DNA from: CAHJXF01 sp038225855
Lineage (GTDB): Bacteria > Pseudomonadota > Gammaproteobacteria > Burkholderiales > Burkholderiaceae_D
Assembly (NCBI GenBank): GCA_038225855.1
Contig: JBBRQU010000001.1
Span: forward strand, 186,001-250,000
Reading direction: 5' to 3'
DNA length: 64,000 nucleotides
A program made the position numbers and the translations under genes. Below are positions 33,374-43,506 of this stretch, piece after piece. The notes under the pieces are model-generated. The model had not been told where the DNA came from. It did no database searches and was given only the letters and a program-made list of their open reading frames with translations. Numbering within the stretch: the stretch's first letter is position 1; the number at the start of each line of letters is the position of its first letter.

Positions 33374-34626
33374 GCGACAAGGACCGCAACCGCGTCGACA
33401 GCGGCAACGACAGCCTCGCGATCCGCGCCACCCTGATGCGCGGCGGCACGAGCAAGGGCGTGTTCTTTGCCGCAGACGATCTGCCGCCTGGATTGATGCA
33501 GCGCCCGAGCGTGCGCGACGCGCTGCTGCTGCGGATCATCGGCAGCCCCGACCCGTACGGCAAACATACCGATGGCCTGGGCGGCGCGACCTCGTCGACC
33601 AGCAAGGTCGTGATCGTGTCGCGTTCGCTGCGTGAAGATTGCGAGGTCGAGTTTCTGTTCGGCGCCGTCGCGATCGATCAACCGCTGGTCGACTGGTCGG
33701 GCAACTGCGGCAACCTCACGTCGGCAGTCGGGCCGTTCGCGATCGCGCGAGATTGGGTCGTCGCGAACGACCAGGATCCATCGCGCACGACGACGACCAC
33801 CGTGCGCATCTGGCAGCAGAACATCGGCAAGCGCATCGTCGCCCATGTGCCGACGCGCGGCGGGCGCGTGCTCGAAGCGGGCTCGTTTCAGGAAGACGGC
33901 GTGCCCTTCGGTTCGACCGAGATCCGGCTCGAGTTTCTCGACCCGGCCGATGCCGGCGAGCATGGGCTATTGCCCACAGGCAATGCATGCGATTTTCTGC
34001 ACGTCCCTGAACTCGAGGAGCTGATTCCCGCAAATGGCAGCCACGCCGCGGCAACTGCGGCCGGAACCATTCGCGCGACGATGATCAATGCCGGCAATCC
34101 CACGGTCTTCATTCGCGCCGATGCGTTGAAGCTGACCGGTCGCGAATTGCCCGACGTAATCAATCGCGACGCGAAGCTCCTCGCGCGACTCGAAGCGATT
34201 CGCGCGCGCGCCGCGGTCGCGATGCACCTCGCGAAGACGCCCGAAGAAGCGACGCGCAATCGGCCCGCTACACCCAAAATCGCATTCGTCGCCGCACCTG
34301 CGTCGTATCGAACCAGCGCTGGCGCCGACATCGACAAGTCCGGCATCGATGTGCTCGCGCGCATCGTCTCGATGGGCAAGCTGCATCATGCCTTCACCGG
34401 CACCGGATCGATAGCGCTCGCGGTCGCGGCCGCATTGCCCGGCACGATCGTCTCCGAAGTCGCGCGCACCCTGCCGGGCGTTCCGACGCGCATCGGCCAT
34501 GTGTCGGGCGTACTCGCAGTCGGCGCCGTACTCGAACAGCGCAATGGCCAATGGCACGTCGATCGCGCCGTCATGAGTCGCAGCGCCCGGCGCTTGATGG
34601 AGGGGACGGTGTTTGTGACACGTTGA
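33370..34626 (+). CDS. prpF: PrpF-like isomerase
   Basis: 418 residues of the PrpF family (2-methylaconitate cis-trans isomerase). Seen are IRATLMRGGTSKGVFF (with the conserved Lys), GSPDPYGKHTDGLGGATSSTSKVV, SGNCGNLTSAVGPFAI (catalytic Cys), NAGNPTVF and GKLHHAFTGTGSIALAVA. In methylcitrate clusters it lies next to acnD and prpB/C; no such gene is seen here, so substrate is uncertain. It overlaps trmJ by 4 bases (33370-33373), which is an odd partner. Confidence 0.85.
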   Translation: MSDKDRNRVDSGNDSLAIRATLMRGGTSKGVFFAADDLPPGLMQRPSVRDALLLRIIGSPDPYGKHTDGLGGATSSTSKVVIVSRSLREDCEVEFLFGAVAIDQPLVDWSGNCGNLTSAVGPFAIARDWVVANDQDPSRTTTTTVRIWQQNIGKRIVAHVPTRGGRVLEAGSFQEDGVPFGSTEIRLEFLDPADAGEHGLLPTGNACDFLHVPELEELIPANGSHAAATAAGTIRATMINAGNPTVFIRADALKLTGRELPDVINRDAKLLARLEAIRARAAVAMHLAKTPEEATRNRPATPKIAFVAAPASYRTSAGADIDKSGIDVLARIVSMGKLHHAFTGTGSIALAVAAALPGTIVSEVARTLPGVPTRIGHVSGVLAVGAVLEQRNGQWHVDRAVMSRSARRLMEGTVFVTR

Positions 34627-34683
34627 GCTCACAGGGGCGCGCATCTGCTCTTGCGATCACATCGATCCGTGAAAATTTCGCGT

Positions 34684-37600
34684 CTAGATCGATATCAGCA
34701 GACGATGCGTCCCGCCGTCCAGGGCGATGCGAATCCGTCCTTCAGCGCATGGAACCGGCGAGCCGTCGAGGACTGCATGCGAGACGAGGCGTCCGCGACG
34801 TGATGAATTCTCCACGCGGATTTCGTAGTGGGTATCCGCCATGTCAAGCGTGGCCTCGTAGCCCGGCCATGCGGGCGGAATGGAGGGGTCGACGACGATG
34901 AAAGCACCCTCGCGGCGCATACCCAATATGCCCTCGACTCCGGCGCGATACATCCACGCAGCCGACCCGGTGTACCAGGTCCATCCGCCGCGTCCGACGT
35001 GCGGCGCGACCGAATAGACATCGGCCGCAACGACATACGGCTCGACCTTGTAGCGTTCGACTTCTTCGGGTGTACGCGCGTGGTTGATCGGGTTGAGCAA
35101 CGCGAACAACTCAACGGCCTTGGCGCCCGCGCCCTGCTTCGCGAACGCGAGCATGGTCCACATCGCGGCGTGACTGTACTGCCCGCCGTTCTCGCGAAGA
35201 CCCGGCGGGTAGCCCTTGATGTAGCCGGGATCGCGAGGCGTCTTGTCGAAGGGCGGCGTGAACAACAGCGCCAGGCTATCGTCAGGCCGAATCAAATTGG
35301 TTTCCAGCGATGCCATTGCGAGCGTGGCGCGCGCGGGATCGGCTGCGCCTGACAACACCGCCCACGACTGCGCGATCGAATCGATGCGGCATTCCTCGTT
35401 CGCGCTCGACCCGAGCCAGGTCCCATCGTCGAAGGTCGCGCGGCGATACCACTCGCCGTCCCAGGCTTCTCGCTCGATGGCCTCACGCACCGAGACCGCA
35501 TGCGCTCGCCAGCGCTGACCGCGTTCTGCATCGCGCGTTTCGGCGAGCGGTGCGAACAGCTCGATGGTCCGAACCAGCAGCCACGCAAGCCACACGCTTT
35601 CACCCTTGCCGCCTTCGCCGACGCGGTTCATGCCGTCGTTCCAGTCGCCGGTTCCGATCAGCGGCAAGCCGCGTTCTCCGGTCAGTGCGAGACACTGGTC
35701 GAGGCCGCGTGCGCAGTGCTCGAACAGCGACGCCGAGGTGTCCGCGACCATCGGTTGAAAGAACGCATCGTGCTGGCCGGGACTCAGTACCGGGCCATCG
35801 AGAAACGGCACGAGTTCATCGAGCACCGCCACGTCGCCTGAAGAAGCGATGTAGGTCGTTGTCGCAAAGGCGAGCCACACCCGATCGTCGGAGATGCGCG
35901 TTCGCACGCCCTGCCCGGAATGCGGCAGCCACCAATGCTGCACATCGCCTTCGACGAACTGCCGGGCCGCGGCGCGCAGCAGATGACGGCGAGTCTCGTC
36001 GGGCCTCGCGAAGCAGAGCGCCATGCCGTCTTGAAGCTGGTCGCGAAAACCGTAGGCGCCGCTGGCCTGGTAGAACGCCGAGCGCGCCCAGATGCGGCAG
36101 GCGAGCGTTTGATACAGCAGCCAGCCGTTGAGCATGATGTCCATCGCGCGGTCGGGTGTTTTCACCTGCACGGTCTCGAGCACGCTTCGCCAGTGTTCCC
36201 TCACCTCGTCGAGAACCGCGTCGAGATCGCTCTCGCGATAGCGTGCTATCAATGCGCGGGCCTCGTCGGCCGACCCGCATTGACCGATGAAAGCGACGAC
36301 TTCGATGGTCTCGCCGACGCCGAGCTCGAGCTCGCACTGCAAGGCCGCGCAGGGATCGAAGCCGGCGCCGGTGGTCCCCGACAAAGGCGTCCGTACGATC
36401 AGCGCCGCCGGCGCCGCAGGGCTGCCGTTGCGACCCAGAAATTCGGTGCGGTCCGCCGTCCATGCCGTCTGCCTTCCAGCGAGGTCGGCAAATGCAACCC
36501 GACCCGGGAACGCATTGCTCCAGGGATTGCGGACCAGGAGCGCGCCGGTGGGCCAATCGATCTGCGTTGCGATCAACGGACCGGCAGCGCTGCGCGACGC
36601 GCCGAGCACCCATTCGGCATAGGCCGTGATCGACAGGCGTCGACGCTTGCCCGAGCGATTGCGAAGCGTCAGGCGCGAAATCTTGATCGGGTCGGCAAGC
36701 GGCACGTACTGAAGCAGGTCGAGCGCGATGCCGTTGGCCTCGTGCTCGAAGCGGCTGTAGCCGAAGCCATGTCGGGCGATGTAGAGCCCGTCATCGCGGA
36801 TCGGCTGCGCGGTCGGCGTCCAGAAATCGCCGCTCGCCTGGTCGCGAACGTAGAACGCTTCGGCGCTCGGATCCGTGACCGGATCGTTGGACCATGGCGT
36901 GAGTTGATTCTCGCGACTGTTCTCGGCCCAGGTGGTGCCGCTGCCGTCGGCCGACACCTGAAACCCGAAGGATGGATTGGAGATCACGTTGATCCATGGC
37001 GCCGGCGTCGTGCTGCCGGCGTCGAGGATGGTCACGTATTCGCGACCTCCCTGGTCGAAGCCGCCGAGCCCATTGAAGAACTCGTAGTCTCGCCCCGCGG
37101 ACGACGCGCGACGCGATGAAATCGAAGCCTTGGCAATACGGGTCGGAGCCCCCGTACTCGATGCCTGCGGTACGAGAGAGAGCTGGTCGGCGATCGGTCC
37201 GCGGCGTGCAATCAGGGCGACGCGTGCGACCGATCTCAACAGGGCGCGGGCTTCCACGCTCATCAGGTCGGCGCGCAAGGTATGAACCGAGCCGAGCGCG
37301 AGCTCTTCGCCAAGACGTGGCCGTGATTGACTGCTGCGCACGGCCGTCTCGATCGCGATCTGCAGGTCCTGGATGTAGGACGACGCGCGCTCGTTGACGA
37401 TCACGAGGTCCACCGCGAGGCGCTTCATGCGCCAGTACTCGTGCGCGCGCAGCAGTTGGCGCACCTGCGCGATGTCCTCGATATCGTCGATGCGCAGCAG
37501 CACGATCGGCAGGTCGCCCGAAATCGCGTGCGGCCACAAACCAGACTGGCTGCCCGCCCCGCGCACGATTGCGTCCGACGGCGTCCTGAAGCGCGGGTCG

Positions 37601-40600
37601 GCATAGAGGACAGGCGCGGCCAGCCGCTGAAAATCCGCGGCCTCTTCCGCGTCGACGTCCAGATGGCGAAGCTGCACTTGCGCCTGGGTCCACGCCAGCG
37701 TCTTGGCCCGATCGAAGGCGCTGCGATCGCGATGCTTGTCGATCAGGTCGAGCAGCGCCGCCCGCGACGACGCCACCATGGTCCAGAACGCGACTCGCGC
37801 CACCTTGCCGGGGGCGATCGTGACGCGACGCCTGAGCGAGAAGATCGCGTCCAGTACCGTCCCGACGGTATTCGACAGCGCCCTCCCGTCGGCGATGACG
37901 GCCGCAGTGCCAACGGTGTGACCGCGCCCGAGAAAGCGCGCGCGCGAGGACTCGTATTGCGCGGCAGTCACGAACTCGCCTTCGACGACGGCGAAATGCG
38001 CGGCCCACAGTTGCGGCTCGTCAGGCGAGCGCGGGCGACGCGTCGCGATCAGGGCACCGTGCTCGGCGAGATATTCGGTCTCGACGAACATCTTCGCGAA
38101 GGCCGGATGCGCTTGATCGGCGGCTGCAGTCGTCAACACCACTTCGGCATACGACGTGAGTTCGATCTCGCGCGCGCGACGCCCGCTGTTGATCAGGGAA
38201 ACACGACGGACCTCGCCGTCGTCCTCGCCGGAAACCAGCACCTCCATGATGGTCGTCAACGTGCCGTCGCGACGGATGAATTCGGCGTCATCCTCACTGA
38301 ACACGACCTCTTCGAAGTCGGCTTCGCTGCGCACCGGTTGCGAGCCAGCCGACCAGATCTTGCCGACCTGTGTATCGCGCAAGAAAATGAACGAGCCCCA
38401 CTCGTCGCGGGTGGGATCTTCACGCCATCGCGTCACGACGATGTCGCGCCAGCGGCTGTAGCCCGCACCGCTCGCGGTCAGCATCACCGCGTAACGCCCG
38501 TTCGACAGCAGGTGCGTCACCGGGGCGTCCTCGGACGACAGCGCCAGCCGACGCACCGACGATGTCTCGGAATGCGCCTCTGCCGCGGAAGCCTTCACTT
38601 CCTCGGCGCGCGGATGAGCGATCGGCACGTCGCGCGGCATGCGTTCCTGCAGCAAAAGTTCGCTGGCCTTGATCATCGGTTCGCGATGAAAACGTGCGCG
38701 CATCTGCCCATCGTGCAATGTGTTGGCGATCGCGACGATGGTCATTCCCTGGTGATGCGCCATGAAGCTGCGCACGATCGCGACGTCCTCGTCGTCGGGT
38801 AGTCGCGCGCGCGTGAAGTCGAGCGCTTCGTAATAGCCGTAGCGGCCGAGCACCCCCAACTCGGCGAGGCGCAGGTAGTTTCTTAGCGCAGCGCGCGGAT
38901 CGACCATGGTCGCAAGGCCGGTCGCATAAGGCGCGATCACCAGGTTGTCGGAAAGCCCGCGCTTGAGACCGAGCCCAGGCACACCGAAGTTCGAATATTG
39001 ATAGGTGAATTCGATATCGCGAGCGTTGTAGGCCGACTCCGAAATGCCCCACGGGATGCCGAGCGAGTTGCCATACGCCTCTTGGCGCGCGACCACCAGG
39101 CGGCTGGTCTCCGACAGCAGGCTGCCTGCCGGTGCGCGCATCACCAGCGAAGGCATCAGATATTCGAACATCGATCCGGACCACGAGATCAGCGCCGACC
39201 CGCCGCTCACTCCACTGCCGAGCGGTGTCGCGGCACGACCGAGGCGAAACCAATGGCGCGTCGACACATCGCCTTTGGCGATCGCGAACAGGCTCGCCAG
39301 GCGCGCTTCGGACGCGAGCAGGTCATAGCAACTCGGGTCGAGTCGATTGTCGGTCAGCGAATAGCCGATCGACATCAGCTTGCGTTCGGGATCGAGAAGA
39401 AATGCGAAGTCCATCGCCATCGCCATTTCACGCGCCGTGTCGGCAAGCGCCTTCAGACGAGCCTTCTGGATCGGAGAGTCTCGTGCGAACTGGATGCGGT
39501 CGCGCTCATGCGCGGCCAGCGTCTTCTTCATCGCCTCGATCCAGAACATCAGATCCGCAACGCTGTCGTCGCCCGCAGGGGAGATGAGCTGGCCGGCCCA
39601 TCTGCCGACCCTTTCGACAAGCCGATTGACCGCCGCCGACCGGGTCTTGAGCGCTTGCGTCACGTACAGTTGAACGGCGATGTCGTCGAGGATGAAGATC
39701 AGTTGCCGTCCGTGTTCACTACGCGCCGCAGGCAGCGCGTCGATCGCCGCGCGCGCGAGGCGCAGCGTGTCCATCAAGCCGGGGCGCAGGTCGGACACGA
39801 GAGGCGCATCGATCCACTCTTCACACGCATTGGCGAGCGCGATCAGATGCCCGGCGAGATTGCCGCTGTCCACCGACGAGACGTAAGCGGGCGCCAGCGC
39901 CTGCAAGTCCTGCGTTCCGTACCAGTTGACGAAGTGACCCTTGAATCGCACGAGCTTGTGCATCGATGCGAAAGTCGCTTCCAGTCGCTCGATGGTCTCG
40001 ATGGTTCCGGCCCACCCGAAGTCGCGCGCGGCGACCGCCGAGAGCAGATAGAGACCGAGGTTGGTGGGCGAGGTGCGGTGCGCGACGACGGGCTTGGGGT
40101 CCTCCTGAAAATTATCGGGGGGCAGCATGTTTTCGGCCGGCGTCACGAAGGTTTCGAAGAAGCGCCAGGTGCGGCGCGCCGTGAGTCGAAACTCGCGCGC
40201 ACCCGCATTCGATATGGCGCGTTGCCGCGCGATCGTCGTGCGACTGGCCCAGTGCGCGAGTGCGGGCGCGATCAGCCACACGCATGCAAACGGCAGGACC
40301 AGCGGCCATGATGAAGGCGCGTACGCGATCCCCCCCGCTGCCATCGCGAGCCCGAGCGACGCGCCGCCGACCATCTCGGCATAAAAGCCGCGAAGATCGA
40401 GTCGCGCAGTTCCCTTGGTCTGTGCCGCCGTGGTCCATTCGAGCAGACGACGATGCGTGACGAACAGGCGCGTCAGCGTTCTCAGAATCGCGTCGCCCAT
40501 GCGCCAGGCGCGATCGGCCAGGAAGGTGATCGCGAACACTGTTTGCAACAACGCGAGCCGCACATCGGCGATCAGCGTATTCATGTGATTGCGGAAGCCG

Positions 40601-43254
40601 ACACCTCTCCGATGCGGCAGCAGCGAAAAGAAGACGGGGATGAACAACGGGATCGCGATGGCCGCGAGCACCATCGAGGTTGCCGCCAGACGTGAAGCGG
40701 TCGGCATCGCCCAGCACCATGCGAGAGCCATCAGCACGAGGGGCGCGATCAGCGAGCGCCTGAGGTTGTCGAGCATCTTGAAACGACCGATCGCGGGAAC
40801 GGCCTCGCTGCGCGTTCGATGTCCGTACAACCAGGGCAGGAGCTGCCAGTCGCCACGCGTCCAGCGATGCTGGCGTTTCGCGGCCACGTCGTAGCGTGAC
40901 GGAAATTCCTCGACGACCTCGACGTCGGATGCGAGGCCCGCGCGCGCAAAAATTCCCTCGAACAGGTCGTGGCTCAGCAGCGCATTCGCAGGCACGCGGC
41001 CCGCGAGCGCGGCCTCGAAGGCATCGACGTCATAGATGCCTTTGCCGGTGTACGAGCCTTCACCGAACAGATCCTGATAGACGTCCGAGATGGCCGCCGC
41101 ATACGGATCGATACCGCTCGGACCAGCGAAGAGTCTTTGATAGAAAGAGCCCTCGCTGCCGACCGGCAATGCTGGCGTGACGCGCGGCTGAAGAATCGCG
41201 TAGCCGCCAACCACGCGCTGCAGAGCTTCGCTGAAACGCGGTCGATTGAGCGGATGGGCCATCTTGCCGACCAGGCGGATCGCGGCATCTCGCGGCAGGC
41301 GCGTGTCCGCGTCGAGAGTGATGACGTAACGCACGTCGTTGGGCACCTGAGGGGCGAGGCCTGCGATCGGCATGAAGGTCGTATCGGTCGCGCCGCGCAA
41401 GAGCCGGTTGAGTTCGTGCAGCTTGCCGCGCTTGCGCTCCCAACCCATCCACTTGTTCTCGCTTGCATTGAAGACGCGACGTCGATGCAAGAGCAGAAAA
41501 CGCGGTCCGGCAGGACTCGGGCCGTAGCGTTGGTTCAATCGCTCGATCTCCGCTGCGGCTATCGCGAGCAGGTGAGCATCGTCCGCGACCACCTCGCGGT
41601 CGGCATCGGCGCCGTCCGACAGAAGTGCGAAGGACAGATCGCCGCCGGCGCCGGACAGGTGGTGCACTTCCAGACCCTCGATTTGTTCGAGCAGATCCGC
41701 TTGGCTGGTCAGCAAGGTCGGAACCGCGACGAGCGTTCTCAGCGATGCCGGAACCCCCGTCGTGAGTTCCAAACCAGGCAAACTCGTTGCGCCGAAACTT
41801 CCGGTGATGATGCGATTCACAAGTGACGTCGCGATCTCGGTCGCGGGGAGAAATCCGATCAGCCCGAACGCGACGAGCCAGCCGAGCTCGAGCCCGGTTT
41901 CCGAGAGAGTCCAGAGCGCGAGCCCCATCAGCACCGCGGCGAGAAGCACGATTGCTCCGACGTAGCCGCCGATACCCAAACCCATGCTGAAGCGGCCGAT
42001 GCGCGCGCGAAGCGGCGCTCGAAAGGCGATGCTCCGCTCGAATGCGCGGCGGCCTTCCGCGATCAGGTGGTAGCCGGGATCGGCTCTCCGCTCGACGTCA
42101 CCGGCATTCACATCTTCTGCGGCCGCCGCGTGCGCAGCCTTCAATGCGAGGTCGGCGATGTCGAGTTCGGTCAGAGAAGCGCCGCGCGAGGAACCGTCCG
42201 ACGCGCCGCCCAACGCGCCACCCGATGACCCGCGCGACAGTTGTTCGATCGCGCTGCGATAGAGATTGCGCGTGGCAAAGTCCATCGCCGCGAAATCGCT
42301 GCCGGCGCGCAAGCGCTCGTCGACCAGGCTCACTCTCTCGAACAGCTTCGACCAGTCCATGTCGGAAATCAGCCGCATGCTGGTGATGACATTGCGCACC
42401 GAGACATGGGATGCGCCTTGCCTCAGTTGCGCGTGCTGCACGACTTCGTCGATCGACGTGCCTTGAAGCGCGAGGCGATCTTCCAGCCACCCCAGTCCCG
42501 GTGTCGTGAGAGGGTCGTGGTCGCGCAATCGTTTTGCGAGTTGGGCGGCGAAGATTTCGGAAAGAGGTTCGGGTGAGCGCGCGGCGATGTCGGCATCGAG
42601 CGCCGACCGGTCGGCGCCCGATACGAACAGTCGATTGGCGAGCGCCTCGGCTTCGGCACGCTCGTCGCGGCCGGCCGTGATCTGATCGGTCAGCCGACGC
42701 AGGTTCTCGATCAGGACGATCCGCAGTGTGATCGCGACGGCCCACAACTCGCCGATCGTGAGCGATTGAATCCGCTGATAGGCGGTGATGAAGCGGCGCA
42801 GGATAAAGGGATCGACCAGGCTGTCGGTGTGTGCGACGAAAGCCCAGGCCAGACCGAAAACCCTCGGGTAGCCAGCGAACGGACCTTCGGCCAGTTTCGG
42901 AAGCTGTCGGTAATACCCGGGCGGGAGGTCGTCGCGTATCTCGCGAATCTGTTCCTCGACGACGTGATAGTTGTCGAGCAGCCATTCGGCAGCCGGAACC
43001 ACCACGCGGCCGCTCTCGAGTTCCATCGCGCTCGAACGATAGGCTGCGAGTAGTACCTGGGCGTTGTCATCGAGCCGCTTGTGCAAGGACTGCACGACCA
43101 GCGGTCTGCTGGTGACCGGCTGGGCGGCGGCGAGACTCTCGGCGTGTTGCTCGAGCCGTTCGATCCCGAAGAGCTCCTCGCGCACCGGAGCGGTGTCGCT
43201 CCATGGAGGCGATGGCGAGCGATGCCCGAAAGCGTTGCGAAGCGTGAAGTGCAT
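34684..43254 (-). CDS. ndvB: Cyclic beta-1,2-glucan synthase (NdvB/ChvB-like)
   Basis: 2856 residues, close to ChvB of Agrobacterium (~2830). An N-terminal region (to about residue 415) is followed by two membrane segments (about 418-480). The GT84 core has VPNDVRYVITLDADTRLP (DxD-type Asp near residue 641), PSGIDPYAAAISDVYQDLFGEGSY, LLSHDLFEGIF and HRWTRGDWQLLPWL, then a membrane cluster at about 820-1005. A glycoamylase-like domain (SGSMFEYLMPS, about 1361) and two GH94-like blocks follow, with GTGDWNDGMNRVG near 2535. The product is a periplasmic osmoregulated glucan. ATG at 43254 has GAAAGG upstream. Upstream in-frame codons to 43392 are not family-like. Confidence 0.95.
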   Translation of the reverse strand: MHFTLRNAFGHRSPSPPWSDTAPVREELFGIERLEQHAESLAAAQPVTSRPLVVQSLHKRLDDNAQVLLAAYRSSAMELESGRVVVPAAEWLLDNYHVVEEQIREIRDDLPPGYYRQLPKLAEGPFAGYPRVFGLAWAFVAHTDSLVDPFILRRFITAYQRIQSLTIGELWAVAITLRIVLIENLRRLTDQITAGRDERAEAEALANRLFVSGADRSALDADIAARSPEPLSEIFAAQLAKRLRDHDPLTTPGLGWLEDRLALQGTSIDEVVQHAQLRQGASHVSVRNVITSMRLISDMDWSKLFERVSLVDERLRAGSDFAAMDFATRNLYRSAIEQLSRGSSGGALGGASDGSSRGASLTELDIADLALKAAHAAAAEDVNAGDVERRADPGYHLIAEGRRAFERSIAFRAPLRARIGRFSMGLGIGGYVGAIVLLAAVLMGLALWTLSETGLELGWLVAFGLIGFLPATEIATSLVNRIITGSFGATSLPGLELTTGVPASLRTLVAVPTLLTSQADLLEQIEGLEVHHLSGAGGDLSFALLSDGADADREVVADDAHLLAIAAAEIERLNQRYGPSPAGPRFLLLHRRRVFNASENKWMGWERKRGKLHELNRLLRGATDTTFMPIAGLAPQVPNDVRYVITLDADTRLPRDAAIRLVGKMAHPLNRPRFSEALQRVVGGYAILQPRVTPALPVGSEGSFYQRLFAGPSGIDPYAAAISDVYQDLFGEGSYTGKGIYDVDAFEAALAGRVPANALLSHDLFEGIFARAGLASDVEVVEEFPSRYDVAAKRQHRWTRGDWQLLPWLYGHRTRSEAVPAIGRFKMLDNLRRSLIAPLVLMALAWCWAMPTASRLAATSMVLAAIAIPLFIPVFFSLLPHRRGVGFRNHMNTLIADVRLALLQTVFAITFLADRAWRMGDAILRTLTRLFVTHRRLLEWTTAAQTKGTARLDLRGFYAEMVGGASLGLAMAAGGIAYAPSSWPLVLPFACVWLIAPALAHWASRTTIARQRAISNAGAREFRLTARRTWRFFETFVTPAENMLPPDNFQEDPKPVVAHRTSPTNLGLYLLSAVAARDFGWAGTIETIERLEATFASMHKLVRFKGHFVNWYGTQDLQALAPAYVSSVDSGNLAGHLIALANACEEWIDAPLVSDLRPGLMDTLRLARAAIDALPAARSEHGRQLIFILDDIAVQLYVTQALKTRSAAVNRLVERVGRWAGQLISPAGDDSVADLMFWIEAMKKTLAAHERDRIQFARDSPIQKARLKALADTAREMAMAMDFAFLLDPERKLMSIGYSLTDNRLDPSCYDLLASEARLASLFAIAKGDVSTRHWFRLGRAATPLGSGVSGGSALISWSGSMFEYLMPSLVMRAPAGSLLSETSRLVVARQEAYGNSLGIPWGISESAYNARDIEFTYQYSNFGVPGLGLKRGLSDNLVIAPYATGLATMVDPRAALRNYLRLAELGVLGRYGYYEALDFTRARLPDDEDVAIVRSFMAHHQGMTIVAIANTLHDGQMRARFHREPMIKASELLLQERMPRDVPIAHPRAEEVKASAAEAHSETSSVRRLALSSEDAPVTHLLSNGRYAVMLTASGAGYSRWRDIVVTRWREDPTRDEWGSFIFLRDTQVGKIWSAGSQPVRSEADFEEVVFSEDDAEFIRRDGTLTTIMEVLVSGEDDGEVRRVSLINSGRRAREIELTSYAEVVLTTAAADQAHPAFAKMFVETEYLAEHGALIATRRPRSPDEPQLWAAHFAVVEGEFVTAAQYESSRARFLGRGHTVGTAAVIADGRALSNTVGTVLDAIFSLRRRVTIAPGKVARVAFWTMVASSRAALLDLIDKHRDRSAFDRAKTLAWTQAQVQLRHLDVDAEEAADFQRLAAPVLYADPRFRTPSDAIVRGAGSQSGLWPHAISGDLPIVLLRIDDIEDIAQVRQLLRAHEYWRMKRLAVDLVIVNERASSYIQDLQIAIETAVRSSQSRPRLGEELALGSVHTLRADLMSVEARALLRSVARVALIARRGPIADQLSLVPQASSTGAPTRIAKASISSRRASSAGRDYEFFNGLGGFDQGGREYVTILDAGSTTPAPWINVISNPSFGFQVSADGSGTTWAENSRENQLTPWSNDPVTDPSAEAFYVRDQASGDFWTPTAQPIRDDGLYIARHGFGYSRFEHEANGIALDLLQYVPLADPIKISRLTLRNRSGKRRRLSITAYAEWVLGASRSAAGPLIATQIDWPTGALLVRNPWSNAFPGRVAFADLAGRQTAWTADRTEFLGRNGSPAAPAALIVRTPLSGTTGAGFDPCAALQCELELGVGETIEVVAFIGQCGSADEARALIARYRESDLDAVLDEVREHWRSVLETVQVKTPDRAMDIMLNGWLLYQTLACRIWARSAFYQASGAYGFRDQLQDGMALCFARPDETRRHLLRAAARQFVEGDVQHWWLPHSGQGVRTRISDDRVWLAFATTTYIASSGDVAVLDELVPFLDGPVLSPGQHDAFFQPMVADTSASLFEHCARGLDQCLALTGERGLPLIGTGDWNDGMNRVGEGGKGESVWLAWLLVRTIELFAPLAETRDAERGQRWRAHAVSVREAIEREAWDGEWYRRATFDDGTWLGSSANEECRIDSIAQSWAVLSGAADPARATLAMASLETNLIRPDDSLALLFTPPFDKTPRDPGYIKGYPPGLRENGGQYSHAAMWTMLAFAKQGAGAKAVELFALLNPINHARTPEEVERYKVEPYVVAADVYSVAPHVGRGGWTWYTGSAAWMYRAGVEGILGMRREGAFIVVDPSIPPAWPGYEATLDMADTHYEIRVENSSRRGRLVSHAVLDGSPVPCAEGRIRIALDGGTHRLLISI

Positions 43255-43506
43255 GAAGCCTTTCGAAAGAGAGTGGACTCGCGCAGTCGTTGCCTCGCGA
43301 GTCGAGTAGTCTGCTCCGCCTTTGCGTCGATGTCCGTCAGACGGAAACCCGTCGTAAATATTCACGTTGTCCTGCTGTGGTGGGCGGCGCAATGTTCAGC
43401 ACGAGTACGCGGTGCGCTGCGACTCGGTACGCAGTCGACGAATTCGCGCGTGTCGATGTGAACGCGAAGTCGTCACCTCGAGGCTCATTCTTTCAAGGGA
43501 GGCCGT

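Noticed and set aside
35310..40311. Several long plus-strand open frames inside the glucan synthase gene
   Set aside because: They are antisense frames in GC-rich DNA with Arg/Ala/Gly-biased composition and no recognisable motifs.
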